In this document: in pieces, positions 10,157 through 17,912 of the stretch
Layout: every line of letters starts with the position of its first letter
How positions within the stretch are numbered: the stretch's first letter is position 1
Assembly (NCBI GenBank): GCA_963665545.2
Contig: CAXXKZ010000015.1
Location: 86,109-150,108, forward strand
Source: G963665545 sp963665545
Lineage (GTDB): Bacteria; Pseudomonadota; Gammaproteobacteria; Xanthomonadales; SZUA-36
DNA: 64,000 nucleotides
Direction of reading: 5' to 3'
Position numbers and translations under genes: made by a program
The notes under the pieces: generated by a model
Seen by the model: only the letters and a program-made list of their open reading frames with translations
Database searches by the model: none
Told to the model about the DNA's origin: nothing

Positions 10157-10277
10157 CTGGCGGATGGCCCTACGGACTTCCCTCACTCCTCCGCGCTTGG
10201 TGGGTCGGCTCCAACGGAACATCCTGTTCCGTGTCGCCTCGTCGAGCCATCCATGGCTCGACGACCCAGTCGCTTGT
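10157..10277 (+). repeat. 121-base dispersed repeat, left copy (inverted relative to 11742-11862)
   Basis: Aligning this by eye with the reverse complement of 11742-11862 gives 7 mismatches over 121 bases. It contains internal inverted halves (GAGCCATCCATGGCTC). The two copies bracket the IS110 transposase in opposite orientation about 1.5 kb apart, so they could support inversion of the segment by homologous recombination. Confidence 0.85.
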
Positions 10278-10514
10278 CGTCCTTCGGCATCCACCTTGAT
10301 GGAGCGCACCACAACCCCCTCATGACACTTTGCTGTCCCGGTGCGGCATCTTGGGGGCTTAAACGACCGCAACCGCCCTGGGGCAGCCAATCGCATGACT
10401 CACGCGCCAAATCTACGACATTTGTGACCCCTATGTGCGATAAGTTGGAACAAGCCGGAAAGAGTGACAGTGCTGCTTCCAGGACCCTTACTCCGAACCG
10501 GCATGTACCAGCGT

Positions 10515-10550
10515 TAGGAAAGCCCCATGAGTGGGCTGCTGTCCACGCCT
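10515..10550 (-). repeat. Short dispersed repeat (AGGCGTGG...GGGGCTTTCC), copy 1, inverted
   Basis: The reverse complement closely matches 11861-11896 and 12002-12037, so there are three copies in 1.5 kb. Each contains AGCCC/GGGCT halves able to form a small hairpin. Confidence 0.8.
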
Positions 10551-10590
10551 TAAAGGATGCCGAACGCCGCACAAGATTCTATGGGTCTGG

Positions 10591-11529
10591 TCAAGCCATG
10601 GTTACACACGGTTTGAATGTTTCGCCTCGACTCATAAGGGCATATGCAATCCTGACCAACTTGCGCCCCAATATCACTCGAGCAGCGGTTTTTGAAAGTC
10701 CCTTATCCAGTTGACGCTGATGATAGCGCTCGAATCGAGGTTCGTTGCGGGCCGCGTGAGCGGCACAAAATAGCAATCGTCGTATCTCCTTCTCGCCATT
10801 CTTGGTCAGCTTGTGCTTGCCCTGCATGCGACCAGACCGCCGCAATCGTATGTCCAGGCCGAGGTAGGCCACAAAGGCATCCGATGAAGCGAACACGCCG
10901 CGATGAAAGGCCGCCACCAACCCAGCAGCTGTGGCGGGTCCAAGGCCCGGTATCTGTTGGCAACGCGCATAGTCTTGTTGCAGGCCCAACGCCCTTAGCA
11001 AATACTCAATCCGGCATTCGATGCGCTGGATCAAGCGGCTGCAGGCCTGTTCCACTTCTCGGCCTGACAGCGACACTTGGCGCATGCTCATGCGCATGTT
11101 TTTACGCACTCCAACCACCACAGCGCGACGCTTAATCAAAGCCCACAGCTCCCGTGAATGCTGGTCTGACGGGCAATGACGAGGCAATGACTGCGCTTCG
11201 TGGCTGAGATAGCGTGCTAACAACCAGGCATCATGCGGATCACTCTTATGCCTCAGGCCGACGGCATACCGATAGTGATGCAGCTGGCGTGGGTTCACCA
11301 AGTAGATCGCATAGCCCAAAGCGTGCGCAGTATCCACCACCGCCAGGTGGTAATGCGATGTCGGCTCCAGCGCCAGTCGTACCTCGCCCGTCAACCCACC
11401 AAGCCATTGTGCAATGGCCGCGGTTGAGTTATTGACTTGATAATGTCGTTGCCGGGTCCAATCGTAAACGTCCAAATGATCTTTCGAAACATCCACACCT
11501 AAAGTGACTTGGGTAACATTGCTTGTCAT
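10591..11529 (-). CDS. IS110-family transposase (DEDD recombinase)
   Basis: A 312-residue recombinase that moves the element through a RuvC-like plus serine active site guided by a bridge RNA (family knowledge). The start is placed at ATG 11529 (MTSNVTQVTLGVDVSKDHLDV) behind GGAG; a longer frame to 11589 lacks support. The DEDD N-terminal domain shows GVDVSKDH (Asp13), ALEPTSHYH and HKSDPHDAWLLARY. The C-terminal Transposase_20 domain shows IPGLGPATAAGLVA and YLGLDIRLRRSGRMQ, including the expected Ser. The frame appears intact, so the element could be active. Confidence 0.93.
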   Translation of the reverse strand: MTSNVTQVTLGVDVSKDHLDVYDWTRQRHYQVNNSTAAIAQWLGGLTGEVRLALEPTSHYHLAVVDTAHALGYAIYLVNPRQLHHYRYAVGLRHKSDPHDAWLLARYLSHEAQSLPRHCPSDQHSRELWALIKRRAVVVGVRKNMRMSMRQVSLSGREVEQACSRLIQRIECRIEYLLRALGLQQDYARCQQIPGLGPATAAGLVAAFHRGVFASSDAFVAYLGLDIRLRRSGRMQGKHKLTKNGEKEIRRLLFCAAHAARNEPRFERYHQRQLDKGLSKTAARVILGRKLVRIAYALMSRGETFKPCVTMA

Positions 11530-11635
11530 AATGATCTCCGCGGTTATATGCCGTAGCCGGGATCTCACGGGGCGCAAGCTTGTATACATCGGCTGTCATT
11601 GCAGCTAGATTCTCAATCGGCGCTCTGGTGAGAAT

Positions 11636-11702
11636 GGGATGGGGACGAACTCTTGTTAGTCTGTACCGACTGGCCAGAAAGCGACTGCGTCCCGCCCATC
11701 CC
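11636..11702 (-). ncRNA. Candidate IS110 bridge (guide) RNA stem-loop
   Basis: It lies in the 5' non-coding end of the element, upstream of the transposase, where IS110-group bridge RNAs are encoded. GGGATGGGGACG at 11636-11647 pairs with CGTCCCGCCCATCCC at 11688-11702, giving a long stem interrupted by a small bulge and enclosing about 40 bases. The location and strong stem are seen; the guide-loop assignment is inference. The full RNA may extend from ~11740 to ~11540. Confidence 0.45.
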
Positions 11703-11741
11703 GGCACCCTTAATCATCCAGATTTAAGGCAGAAACACCAT

Positions 11742-11862
11742 ACAAGCGACTGGGTCGCCGAGCCAGGGATGGCTCGACGAGGCGACACGGAACAGGATGA
11801 TCCGTTGGAGCCGACCCACCAAGCGCGGAGAAGTGAGGGTAGCCCGCAGGGCCATCCGCCAG
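11742..11862 (-). repeat. 121-base dispersed repeat, right copy
   Basis: Reverse-complement partner of 10157-10277, with 7 mismatches by eye. It ends directly against a copy of the short AGGCGTGG repeat at 11861, so the two repeats form a composite unit. Confidence 0.85.
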
Positions 11863-11948
11863 GCGTGGCCAACAGCCCACTCACGGGGCTTTCCGGCGGT
11901 TGAACGGAAGTAGCCCGACCCACCAAGCGCGGAGAAGTGAGGGTAGCC
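11811..11948 (+). repeat. Two identical 34-base direct repeats (11811-11844 and 11915-11948)
   Basis: The block beginning CCGACCCACCAAGCGCGG and ending GGGTAGCC occurs twice without a mismatch. The first copy is part of the 121-base repeat; the second stands alone, so it is a truncated extra unit. Only two copies are present, so this is not a CRISPR array. Confidence 0.85.
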
Positions 11949-12040
11949 GATCGCTCCCGCACATCCATGTGCTCCACGATCTAAGCACATCCTTGTGCAA
12001 AAGGCGTGGCCAGCAGCCCGCTCATGGGGCTTTCCGGAGG
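11861..12040 (+). repeat. Short AGGCGTGG-type repeat, copies 2 and 3 (11861-11899, 12002-12040)
   Basis: Two 39-base direct copies differ at four positions and share AGCCC...GGGGCTTTCCGG. A third copy lies inverted at 10515-10550. The element is of unknown type, possibly a REP-like palindrome. Confidence 0.8.
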
Positions 12041-12073
12041 TAGTGAGGGCAGCCAGCAGTGACTAACTCCCAC

Positions 12074-13507
12074 CTACTTGCCAATACAGAAGCTGGCAAA
12101 AATTTCACCGAGCAAATCATCCGGCAACACCTCGCCGGTAATTTCGCTCAGTGCCATCTGGCCTTGCCGTAGCTCTTCCGCCACCAATTCGCCGGAACCG
12201 GCACGCAACTGCTCGCCGGCAACGATCAGATGCTGCTGCAATCGCTTGATGGCATCGACGTGGCGGCGGCGCGCGGAAAATGACCCACCGGTCTCATCGC
12301 TGACCCCGGTTGCCGCGAGAATTGCGGCGCGCAGGCCGTCGAGTCCATTTCCATTCAGCGCCGACAACTTGACGATCGCCTCAGGATCAATGCCCAAGTC
12401 TTTGGCTTTCGCTCTGACGTCAGAGTCTTCGATGGCCACACACAGGTCAGACTTGTTCATCACGACGATGAGCTTTTGGCCGGTTATTCCACTACCATCC
12501 TGATGGGCACTCAAATCGGCTTCACTGTCTGGCGAGTGCAGCGCAGACAAAGGATATTGATCGGCGCAAGATGCATCGACGATCAGCAAAACAATGTCGG
12601 CGTCCCGTCGCGCGCGCCGCGCCCGGCGCACCCCTTCTTCTTCAATTCTGTTGGTGGTGTGATGAATGCCTGCGGTATCTGCGATGTGCACCGGCACGCC
12701 TTCAATGTTTATTTGCTCCCTGAGAATATCGCGGGTGGTGCCCGGAATATCCGTGACGATCGCGCTGTCATAGCCGGACAGTACGTTGAGCACGCTGGAT
12801 TTGCCTGCATTGGGCTTGCCGACGATCGCCAGCGTCACCCCATCGTGCAGCAGTCGCCCGTGGCGTGCCTGCGCCAGTAATGAAAGCAGTTGATCCGACG
12901 TCTGCTGCAATCGATCGCCAAGATCACTTTGGGCAAGGAAGTCGATTTCTTCTTCCGGAAAATCAATCGCCGCCTCGACAAACACCCTTATATTGGTTAA
13001 TTGCGCCTGCAAAGTGTGCACTCTTTCGGACAACTGCCCTTCGAGCGATCGCCTGGCCGCCCGAGCCGCTTCTTCGGTTCCCGAGGTAATGAGATCAGCA
13101 ATGGCCTCTGCCTGAGCAAGGTCGAGTTTGTTGTTGAGAAAGGCGCGCTCTGAAAATTCGCCTGCACGCGCAGGCCGGCAGCCCAGGCCCACCAGGCGCT
13201 CCAGCAACATTTGCAGCACCACCGGACCACCATGGCCCTGCAGCTCCAGAACGTCTTCACCGGTGAACGAATTTGGCGCCGGAAACCAAAGGGCAATACC
13301 CTCATCGATGGTCTCACCCGTGGCGTTCCTGAACCGCGCAAAGTGAGCCATCCTGGGCGCCGGCAGCTCGCCCAGAATCTTCCGGGCGGCAATGCCGGCC
13401 GCAGGTCCGGAGACCCGAATGATGCCGATACCCCCGAAACCCGGCGGCGTAGCCACCGCACAAATCGTGTCGCTATGGTTGCCAGCCTGCCCGGAGAAAT
13501 CAGACAT
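12074..13507 (-). CDS. mnmE: tRNA modification GTPase MnmE
   Basis: With MnmG it makes the cmnm5U34 modification of tRNA wobble uridines. The N-terminal formyl-THF-binding domain (ICAVATPPGFGGIGIIRVSGP) is followed by a helical domain and an inserted G domain: GKPNAGKSS near residue 226-235, the switch DIPGTTRD, and NKSD as G4. The C-terminus ends in the invariant FCIGK. At 477 residues it is slightly longer than E. coli (454), with the extra residues in the G domain around the SALHSPDSEADLSAHQDGSG stretch. It is transcribed away from the origin behind yidC. Its usual downstream partner mnmG is absent, displaced by the IS110/repeat island. Confidence 0.97.
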   Translation of the reverse strand: MSDFSGQAGNHSDTICAVATPPGFGGIGIIRVSGPAAGIAARKILGELPAPRMAHFARFRNATGETIDEGIALWFPAPNSFTGEDVLELQGHGGPVVLQMLLERLVGLGCRPARAGEFSERAFLNNKLDLAQAEAIADLITSGTEEAARAARRSLEGQLSERVHTLQAQLTNIRVFVEAAIDFPEEEIDFLAQSDLGDRLQQTSDQLLSLLAQARHGRLLHDGVTLAIVGKPNAGKSSVLNVLSGYDSAIVTDIPGTTRDILREQINIEGVPVHIADTAGIHHTTNRIEEEGVRRARRARRDADIVLLIVDASCADQYPLSALHSPDSEADLSAHQDGSGITGQKLIVVMNKSDLCVAIEDSDVRAKAKDLGIDPEAIVKLSALNGNGLDGLRAAILAATGVSDETGGSFSARRRHVDAIKRLQQHLIVAGEQLRAGSGELVAEELRQGQMALSEITGEVLPDDLLGEIFASFCIGK

Positions 13508-13557
13508 GGTGAAGGGTGTCCATGCGATAGATCAAAGGGATTCTTGCGTCCAGTCCG

Positions 13558-15270
13558 TCATTTCTCGGCGGTAATTTTCCGCGTGATGTAGTACTGCTGG
13601 GCCAGCGAGAGCCCGGCATTTGTGGCCCAGTACAGCACCAGCCCAGCGGGAAAGAAAGCAAACATGATCGAAAAGGCCACCGGCATGAATTGCATCATCT
13701 TGCGCTGCAGCGGGTCCATGCCTGCAGTAGGTGTCAGCCGCTGGGTCGCAATCATGAAACCCGCGTTGAGCAGTGGAAGAATAAAGTATGGATCTCGCGC
13801 CGAAAGATTCTCAATCCACAAAATGAACGGTGCCTGGCGCAGTTCTACGGACTCGATCAGCACCCAGTAGAGGGCAATAAATATGGGTATCTGCACCAGT
13901 ATCGGTAAACAGCCCCCAAGAGGATTGGCTTTTTCCTTCTTGTACAGAGCCATCATTTCCTGGCTCATTCGCTGACGGTCATCACCATAGCGTTCTTTGA
14001 GTTGGTCGATCCGCGGCTGCAGCTTTTTCATTCTCGCCATGGACCGATACTGCGCCTCGGAAAGTTTGAAAAACGCCGCTTTGATGAGGACCGTCAGCAG
14101 CACGATGGACCAGCCCCAGTTAGCAACCACACCGTGGATTTTCTCCAGCAGCCAAAACAGCGGTTTGGAAAAAACCGTGAAGATGCCGTAGTTGACCGTG
14201 TACTCCAGACCGGGCGCAACATCCGGCAGCTGATCCTGCAGTTTCGGTCCCACATACAGACGGCTGCTAAACTCGGTCCTGTTGCCTAACGGCACCTGGC
14301 GAAGCCCTGAGACGTTGCGCGCAATGTAACGCGGCCACCCGTTCGGTTTGATTATCTGGGTGGAATAGGTAGCGGGCTCATCGGCCGACGGTATCCAGGC
14401 AGCGAAGAAGTAGTGCTGCACCATCGACAGCCACCCACCCGTGGTGGTCTGTTTGTATGGCTCATCTTCGACCTCATCAAAGTCTACTTTTTCAAACTTC
14501 GATTCAGTGCTGTAGAACCCGATACCTTTGAAGCTGTAACGTTCGGGATTATTGAATCCGCCGCTGGAATCATCTTCCGGGACAGCGCGCTGCAATTGGT
14601 CATAGCGGCTGCCGCTCCAGGTCGTGGCGCTGCGATTTATCAGCAAATGCCGGACCTCAATGTCATACCGACCCCTTTTGAACACGAAGGTCTTGGTGAC
14701 GTGGACACCATCCTCGGCTGTCCAGGTCAGCGGAACCCGTACTTCATCAGCGCCGACGGATAGAGCATAGTGAGTTCGGTCGCTGTGGTATTTGCTGGTG
14801 TGGTTGGGTGCGGACTGGTTGGAGAGGAGGCCTGATTGAGCAATAAACAAGTTGTCGCCATGTGGGCTGAACAGGTCAACCTTTATCTCAGGTTTGTCCA
14901 ATTCAACCGGGTAATTGAGCAGTCGTGCTGAAACGACCGTGCCCCCAAGCGGGTCAATTTTTACCTCGAATACGTCGGTGGTGACCGTAATGGCCTGCTT
15001 TTGGACTTGCATGGCCGACGTGGGCTCCGCGGGCGCTTCCACTTCACCCGCTGGAAGATCGGCGGCAGCGTCAGGCAAATCATCACTTGACTGAAGCGGG
15101 GAACCGGCATCGAATTCCGGAACTTCAAGCGCATCGCTGCCGTCGTACTGAATGGGCGCGGCCGAAGAGGGCAACGAAGGGCGAAGTCCATAGTCCTTTT
15201 GCCATTCCACCCACAGCATATACGCCAGCAGGCCCATTGTAATCAGCAATACAGGTCGCAGGTTTGTCAT
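13558..15270 (-). CDS. yidC: Membrane protein insertase YidC
   Basis: A 570-residue inner-membrane insertase and chaperone working alone or with SecYEG. It has an N-terminal membrane segment (VLLITMGLLAYMLWV, residues ~7-21), a variable linker, a large periplasmic P1 domain (~90-350) and a C-terminal core of five segments. The core includes NWGWSIVLLTVLIKAAFFKLSEA with the conserved hydrophilic-groove Lys, GGCLPILVQIPIFIALYWVL, and a late YWATNAGLSLAQQYYI. It lies 81 bases after rnpA, with no yidD between them, and 50 bases before mnmE. Confidence 0.97.
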   Translation of the reverse strand: MTNLRPVLLITMGLLAYMLWVEWQKDYGLRPSLPSSAAPIQYDGSDALEVPEFDAGSPLQSSDDLPDAAADLPAGEVEAPAEPTSAMQVQKQAITVTTDVFEVKIDPLGGTVVSARLLNYPVELDKPEIKVDLFSPHGDNLFIAQSGLLSNQSAPNHTSKYHSDRTHYALSVGADEVRVPLTWTAEDGVHVTKTFVFKRGRYDIEVRHLLINRSATTWSGSRYDQLQRAVPEDDSSGGFNNPERYSFKGIGFYSTESKFEKVDFDEVEDEPYKQTTTGGWLSMVQHYFFAAWIPSADEPATYSTQIIKPNGWPRYIARNVSGLRQVPLGNRTEFSSRLYVGPKLQDQLPDVAPGLEYTVNYGIFTVFSKPLFWLLEKIHGVVANWGWSIVLLTVLIKAAFFKLSEAQYRSMARMKKLQPRIDQLKERYGDDRQRMSQEMMALYKKEKANPLGGCLPILVQIPIFIALYWVLIESVELRQAPFILWIENLSARDPYFILPLLNAGFMIATQRLTPTAGMDPLQRKMMQFMPVAFSIMFAFFPAGLVLYWATNAGLSLAQQYYITRKITAEK

Positions 15271-15351
15271 CTTGAACCATCCGCAGGCACATCGAAATAA
15301 TGTGGTTCAAACACGTTTGTAATGCATTGATTATTCCTTTTTTGCCGCCGC

Positions 15352-15843
15352 TTATTCAGAATCAACCTTTTTCGACCTCGCCTTTCCCCGGATTCGAGCC
15401 CAGTGGGCTTCGAGAGATCGGCTCAAACGTATGTTGCATATGGAGGCGGCTTCGCGTCGAGGCAAGACCACATAGTCACAGGTCGGTACGTCCACGCTGG
15501 TTTGCCTGTGATCACCATACTGTCTGAAACTCTCGCGCACGATTCTCTTCAGTCTGTTTCTCCCCGTGGCGCGGAGATCAACTTTTCGCGAGACCGCCAT
15601 CCCAAGCCTGGAAAGCCCGACATGGTTGGGTCGGGCAAGAACCCTGAACCATGCATCAGCCGAGACAATTGGACTGTTGAATACCCGTGAAAATTGTTTC
15701 TTTTTGCTCAGGCGGGCGCTGCGAGGCAAAGCCGTTGAATTCGCGGTCACCTTGGCCAATACAGAAAGACTGTCGAGTTGTGTCCGGGGGTGGGCTGCTG
15801 AGGACTGGCGCTTCAACGAGAAAATTTGCGCCAGCCTGTTCAC
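15352..15843 (-). CDS. rnpA: Ribonuclease P protein component
   Basis: Protein subunit of RNase P, which matures tRNA 5' ends. The core is clear: SARLSKKKQFSRVF, then GLSRLGMAVSRKVDLRATGRNRLKRIVRESFR, which contains the family RNR-type motif. The frame is open back to GTG 15843, only 10 bases from the rpmH stop, giving 163 residues. That is about 30 more than usual, and the extra N-terminus is not recognisable. An internal GTG at 15750 would give a normal 132-residue protein, but no good ribosome site precedes it, so the start is undecided. It is cotranscribed with rpmH. Confidence 0.92.
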   Translation of the reverse strand: MNRLAQIFSLKRQSSAAHPRTQLDSLSVLAKVTANSTALPRSARLSKKKQFSRVFNSPIVSADAWFRVLARPNHVGLSRLGMAVSRKVDLRATGRNRLKRIVRESFRQYGDHRQTSVDVPTCDYVVLPRREAASICNIRLSRSLEAHWARIRGKARSKKVDSE

Positions 15844-15853
15844 TGCTCAACGC

Positions 15854-15988
15854 TCAGGCAGACAGGCGCTTTCTACCCTTGAATCTGCGCGCTCTAATCA
15901 CTGCACGGCCCGCTCGCGTAGACATGCGCGCCCTGAAACCGTGTCTGCGAGCCCTCTTCAGACGGCTCGGTTGAAATGTTCGTTTCAT
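15854..15988 (-). CDS. rpmH: 50S ribosomal protein L34
   Basis: A 44-residue, highly basic protein starting MKRTFQPSRLKRARRHGFRA and ending RRFKGRKRLSA, matching L34 over its full length. It is first gene of the rpmH-rnpA-yidC-mnmE block that runs away from the origin. A good sigma-70 promoter lies at 16060-16088. Confidence 0.97.
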   Translation of the reverse strand: MKRTFQPSRLKRARRHGFRARMSTRAGRAVIRARRFKGRKRLSA

Positions 15989-16059
15989 TTTTCTGGTCCT
16001 TCCCGACCCGCACCCCGTTTGGATGTGTGCAGGCTACAAATGCTTGACAAAAGAGGCGA

Positions 16060-16088
16060 ATTTTAACTTTTGCACCCCGTCTGATCAA
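16060..16088 (-). promoter_or_regulatory. Sigma-70 promoter of rpmH operon
   Basis: Read on the minus strand: TTGATC (16088-16083), 17-base spacer, TAAAAT (16065-16060). The -10 lies about 70 bases upstream of the rpmH ATG. Confidence 0.6.
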
Positions 16089-16169
16089 GCCTTCTGGCAA
16101 TTATTTTATTGCAGGGCAATCTGCACGCCACCATCATCGGTGCTTAATTGGATTCCATCGGTGGCCAAG

Positions 16170-16178
16170 TTATCCACA
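16170..16178 (+). promoter_or_regulatory. DnaA box (TTATCCACA)
   Basis: Exact match to the consensus DnaA box, 187 bases upstream of the dnaA start. The likely role is DnaA autoregulation, or it may be part of a bipartite origin with the dnaA-dnaN gap. Confidence 0.75.
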
Positions 16179-16364
16179 GCAAGTTAGACTAGCGGACATC
16201 GGACTGATCGGGGTGCGATGTCCTATTGAGGTTGAATTTCGGCGACGTTGCTTGAGAGTGGGTTCCTAAACACGACAACACTACACGCCACATGGGCGGT
16301 TTTCTGTCTCGACGAAATTCATATTAAAATATTATAAAACAATAACTTATGTAGTTTTTCCCGC

Positions 16365-17669
16365 ATGGCTCTAAACACATGGCAGACCTGCTTGAAATAC
16401 CTGGAGCGTGAGCTCCCAGCAGAGGATTTCAACACCTGGATTCGACCGCTACAGGTTAGGTCCAACCGCGGACAAACCGCCTTGTCTGCACCCAACGAGT
16501 ATGTGCGCGATTATATATCCCGCAACTACCTGGAGCGCATCCGTGACATATTCGAACACCTGGGCTCAGTACGCGCTTCCATCATTGTCGATGTCGGGGG
16601 CGGTCAGCAGGGGCCGGAAATGGCCCGTGATCACGCCCGGCGACGCAGCAATACCGGCCTGGATACGCGCTATAAGTTTGCTAATTTCGTTCAGGGCAAA
16701 TCAAACGAGCTCGCTTACGCCGCCACCAAGCAGGTAGCGAAGAAGCCCGGGATGGCTTACAACCCCTTGCTGCTCTATGGCGGCACCGGCTTGGGAAAGA
16801 CCCACTTGCTTCATGCCGCCGGCAACCTGATTCACGCCAAGGACAGTAGCGCGCATGTTCTCTACCTCCACTCTGAAAAATTTGTCAGCGGAATGATTCA
16901 GGCCCTGCGACGCGACACCATCGAGGAATTCAAAAAACATTACCGCTCTGCCGAAGCCTTACTGATCGATGATATTCAGTTTTTTGCCGGCAAAGACAGA
17001 ACCCAGGAGGAGTTTTTTCATACCTTCAACGCCTTACTGGACAGCAAACAACAGATCATTCTGACCTGCGACCGCTACCCCAAGGAGGTCGAGGGACTGG
17101 AGGCCCGGTTGCGCTCCCGATTCGGTTGGGGTCTGACCGTGGCCATAGAGCCACCGGATTTCGAAACCCGCGTTGCCATACTGCTAAACAAGGCTCAGGA
17201 ACGCGGTGTTTCGCTGGACGAAAACGTCGCGGTTCTGATCGCAAAACACATGCGCAGTAATGTGCGCGACCTTGAGGGCGCTCTGAATACGCTATGTGCC
17301 AACTCGCGCTTTACCGGTCGGCCGATCACCGAGCCGTTTGCGCGCGAGGTCCTGCGCGAGGTCCTGCTGGTCCACGACCGATTGATTACCATTGAAAACA
17401 CAATTAAGGTCGTGTCGGAATACTACAATTTGCGCGTTTCAGAATTGCTCTCGAGGCGCCGAACGCGACAAATTGCTCGACCCCGGCAAATGGCCATGGC
17501 CCTGGTTAAAGAATTGACGGAACACAGCCTCCCGGAAATTGGCAACGCATTCGGTGGCCGCGACCATACCACCGTCCTGCATGCCTGCCGTAAAATTGAC
17601 GAGCTGTGTGATACAGACGGTAGAATTCGGGAGGATAAAGCAAAATTGCTGCGCCGGTTGACCGCTTGA
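16365..17669 (+). CDS. dnaA: Chromosomal replication initiator DnaA
   Basis: A 434-residue AAA+ initiator that binds DnaA boxes and opens the origin. Domain I starts MALNTWQTCLKYLERELPAEDFNTWIRPL. Domain II is short (the whole protein is ~30 residues shorter than E. coli). Domain III has Walker A GGTGLGKTHLLHA, Walker B ALLIDDIQFFAGK and sensor/arginine-finger RLRSRFGWGL. Domain IV ends with the DNA-binding GGRDHTTVLHACRKI signature. ATG 16365 fits the conserved N-terminus. It is first in a rightward dnaA-dnaN-recF-gyrB series. Confidence 0.98.
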   Translation: MALNTWQTCLKYLERELPAEDFNTWIRPLQVRSNRGQTALSAPNEYVRDYISRNYLERIRDIFEHLGSVRASIIVDVGGGQQGPEMARDHARRRSNTGLDTRYKFANFVQGKSNELAYAATKQVAKKPGMAYNPLLLYGGTGLGKTHLLHAAGNLIHAKDSSAHVLYLHSEKFVSGMIQALRRDTIEEFKKHYRSAEALLIDDIQFFAGKDRTQEEFFHTFNALLDSKQQIILTCDRYPKEVEGLEARLRSRFGWGLTVAIEPPDFETRVAILLNKAQERGVSLDENVAVLIAKHMRSNVRDLEGALNTLCANSRFTGRPITEPFAREVLREVLLVHDRLITIENTIKVVSEYYNLRVSELLSRRRTRQIARPRQMAMALVKELTEHSLPEIGNAFGGRDHTTVLHACRKIDELCDTDGRIREDKAKLLRRLTA

Positions 17670-17912
17670 GGGAGCCCCTGTGAAAGAATCTGTGGCTGTT
17701 TGTGGTACAAGTTGTGTATAAGCGGTGAATAACCGAAAACGCTCGATTCATCCACAGGCTATCAACAGCTTGGCAGATGGATTATGCAACAAGTATATCT
17801 ATTTAACATGTTGATTTATAAACGAAATATTGAGTTATAACGATATCCACAGCGCTTATTATTATTACCATTTTATATAAGTAAGATATTAGTATTAATA
17901 GGGAATTCAGTC
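17670..17912. other. oriC: Candidate replication origin (oriC) between dnaA and dnaN
   Basis: This 243-base AT-rich gap has DnaA boxes at 17713-17721 (TTATACACA on the minus strand, consensus) and 17748-17756 (TCATCCACA, one mismatch). A third at 17843-17851 (ATATCCACA, one mismatch) is followed by GCGC (17852-17855) and TTATTATTATTA (17856-17867). A box, GC spacer and DnaA-trio repeats in this order form the basal unwinding module described for bacterial origins. The very AT-rich 17868-17905 could be the melted region. The position between dnaA and dnaN and the change of gene orientation at this locus support the call. Confidence 0.72.
17843..17867 (+). promoter_or_regulatory. Basal unwinding module: DnaA box, GC spacer, four DnaA-trios
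   Basis: ATATCCACA, GCGC, then four TTA steps. On the complementary strand these read 3'-AAT-5' repeats, which fit the trio consensus 3'-(G/A)A(T/A)-5'. Confidence 0.55.

Larger units (their letters stand above)
10073..10590. other. 518-base gap with repeats, left flank of the IS110 element
   Basis: No credible gene is seen. The segment holds the left copy of a 121-base inverted repeat (10157-10277), then ~230 bases I could not match to anything, then an inverted copy of the short AGGCGTGG-type repeat (10515-10550). Open frames here run through repeat sequence and show no recognisable protein. Confidence 0.6.
10551..11741 (-). mobile_element. IS110-family insertion sequence (approximate limits)
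   Basis: The element holds one IS110-type transposase (10591-11529, minus strand). The limits are estimated from where flanking repeat copies stop on each side (10550 and 11742). The resulting ~1.2 kb with a ~210-base non-coding segment upstream of the transposase fits IS110. Members usually lack terminal inverted repeats and target duplications, so exact ends cannot be read from one copy. It lies next to mnmE, where the usual gene order is broken. Confidence 0.7.
11530..12073. other. 544-base gap: IS110 non-coding end plus repeat cluster before mnmE
   Basis: From 11530 to ~11741 lies the non-coding end of the IS110. From 11742 to 12040 lie five repeat units of two kinds, then 33 bases to the mnmE stop. 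GCACATCCATGTGC and GCACATCCTTGTGC near 11960-12000 are further small palindromes. No protein gene is supported. Confidence 0.65.
15989..16364. other. rpmH-dnaA intergenic region
   Basis: A 376-base gap. It holds the rpmH promoter, one perfect DnaA box (16170-16178) and an AT-rich stretch at ~16320-16350 just before dnaA. In some gammaproteobacteria this gap is an origin. Here only one strong box is seen, so I regard it as the dnaA regulatory region rather than the main origin. Confidence 0.6.

Noticed and set aside
11811..12040. Repeat cluster considered as a CRISPR array
   Set aside because: Only two to three copies of each unit, irregular spacing, units of differing type and no cas genes.
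15989..16364. rpmH-dnaA gap as the main replication origin
   Set aside because: Only one consensus DnaA box and no box/spacer/trio module were found; the dnaA-dnaN gap is the better candidate, though a bipartite origin is not excluded.
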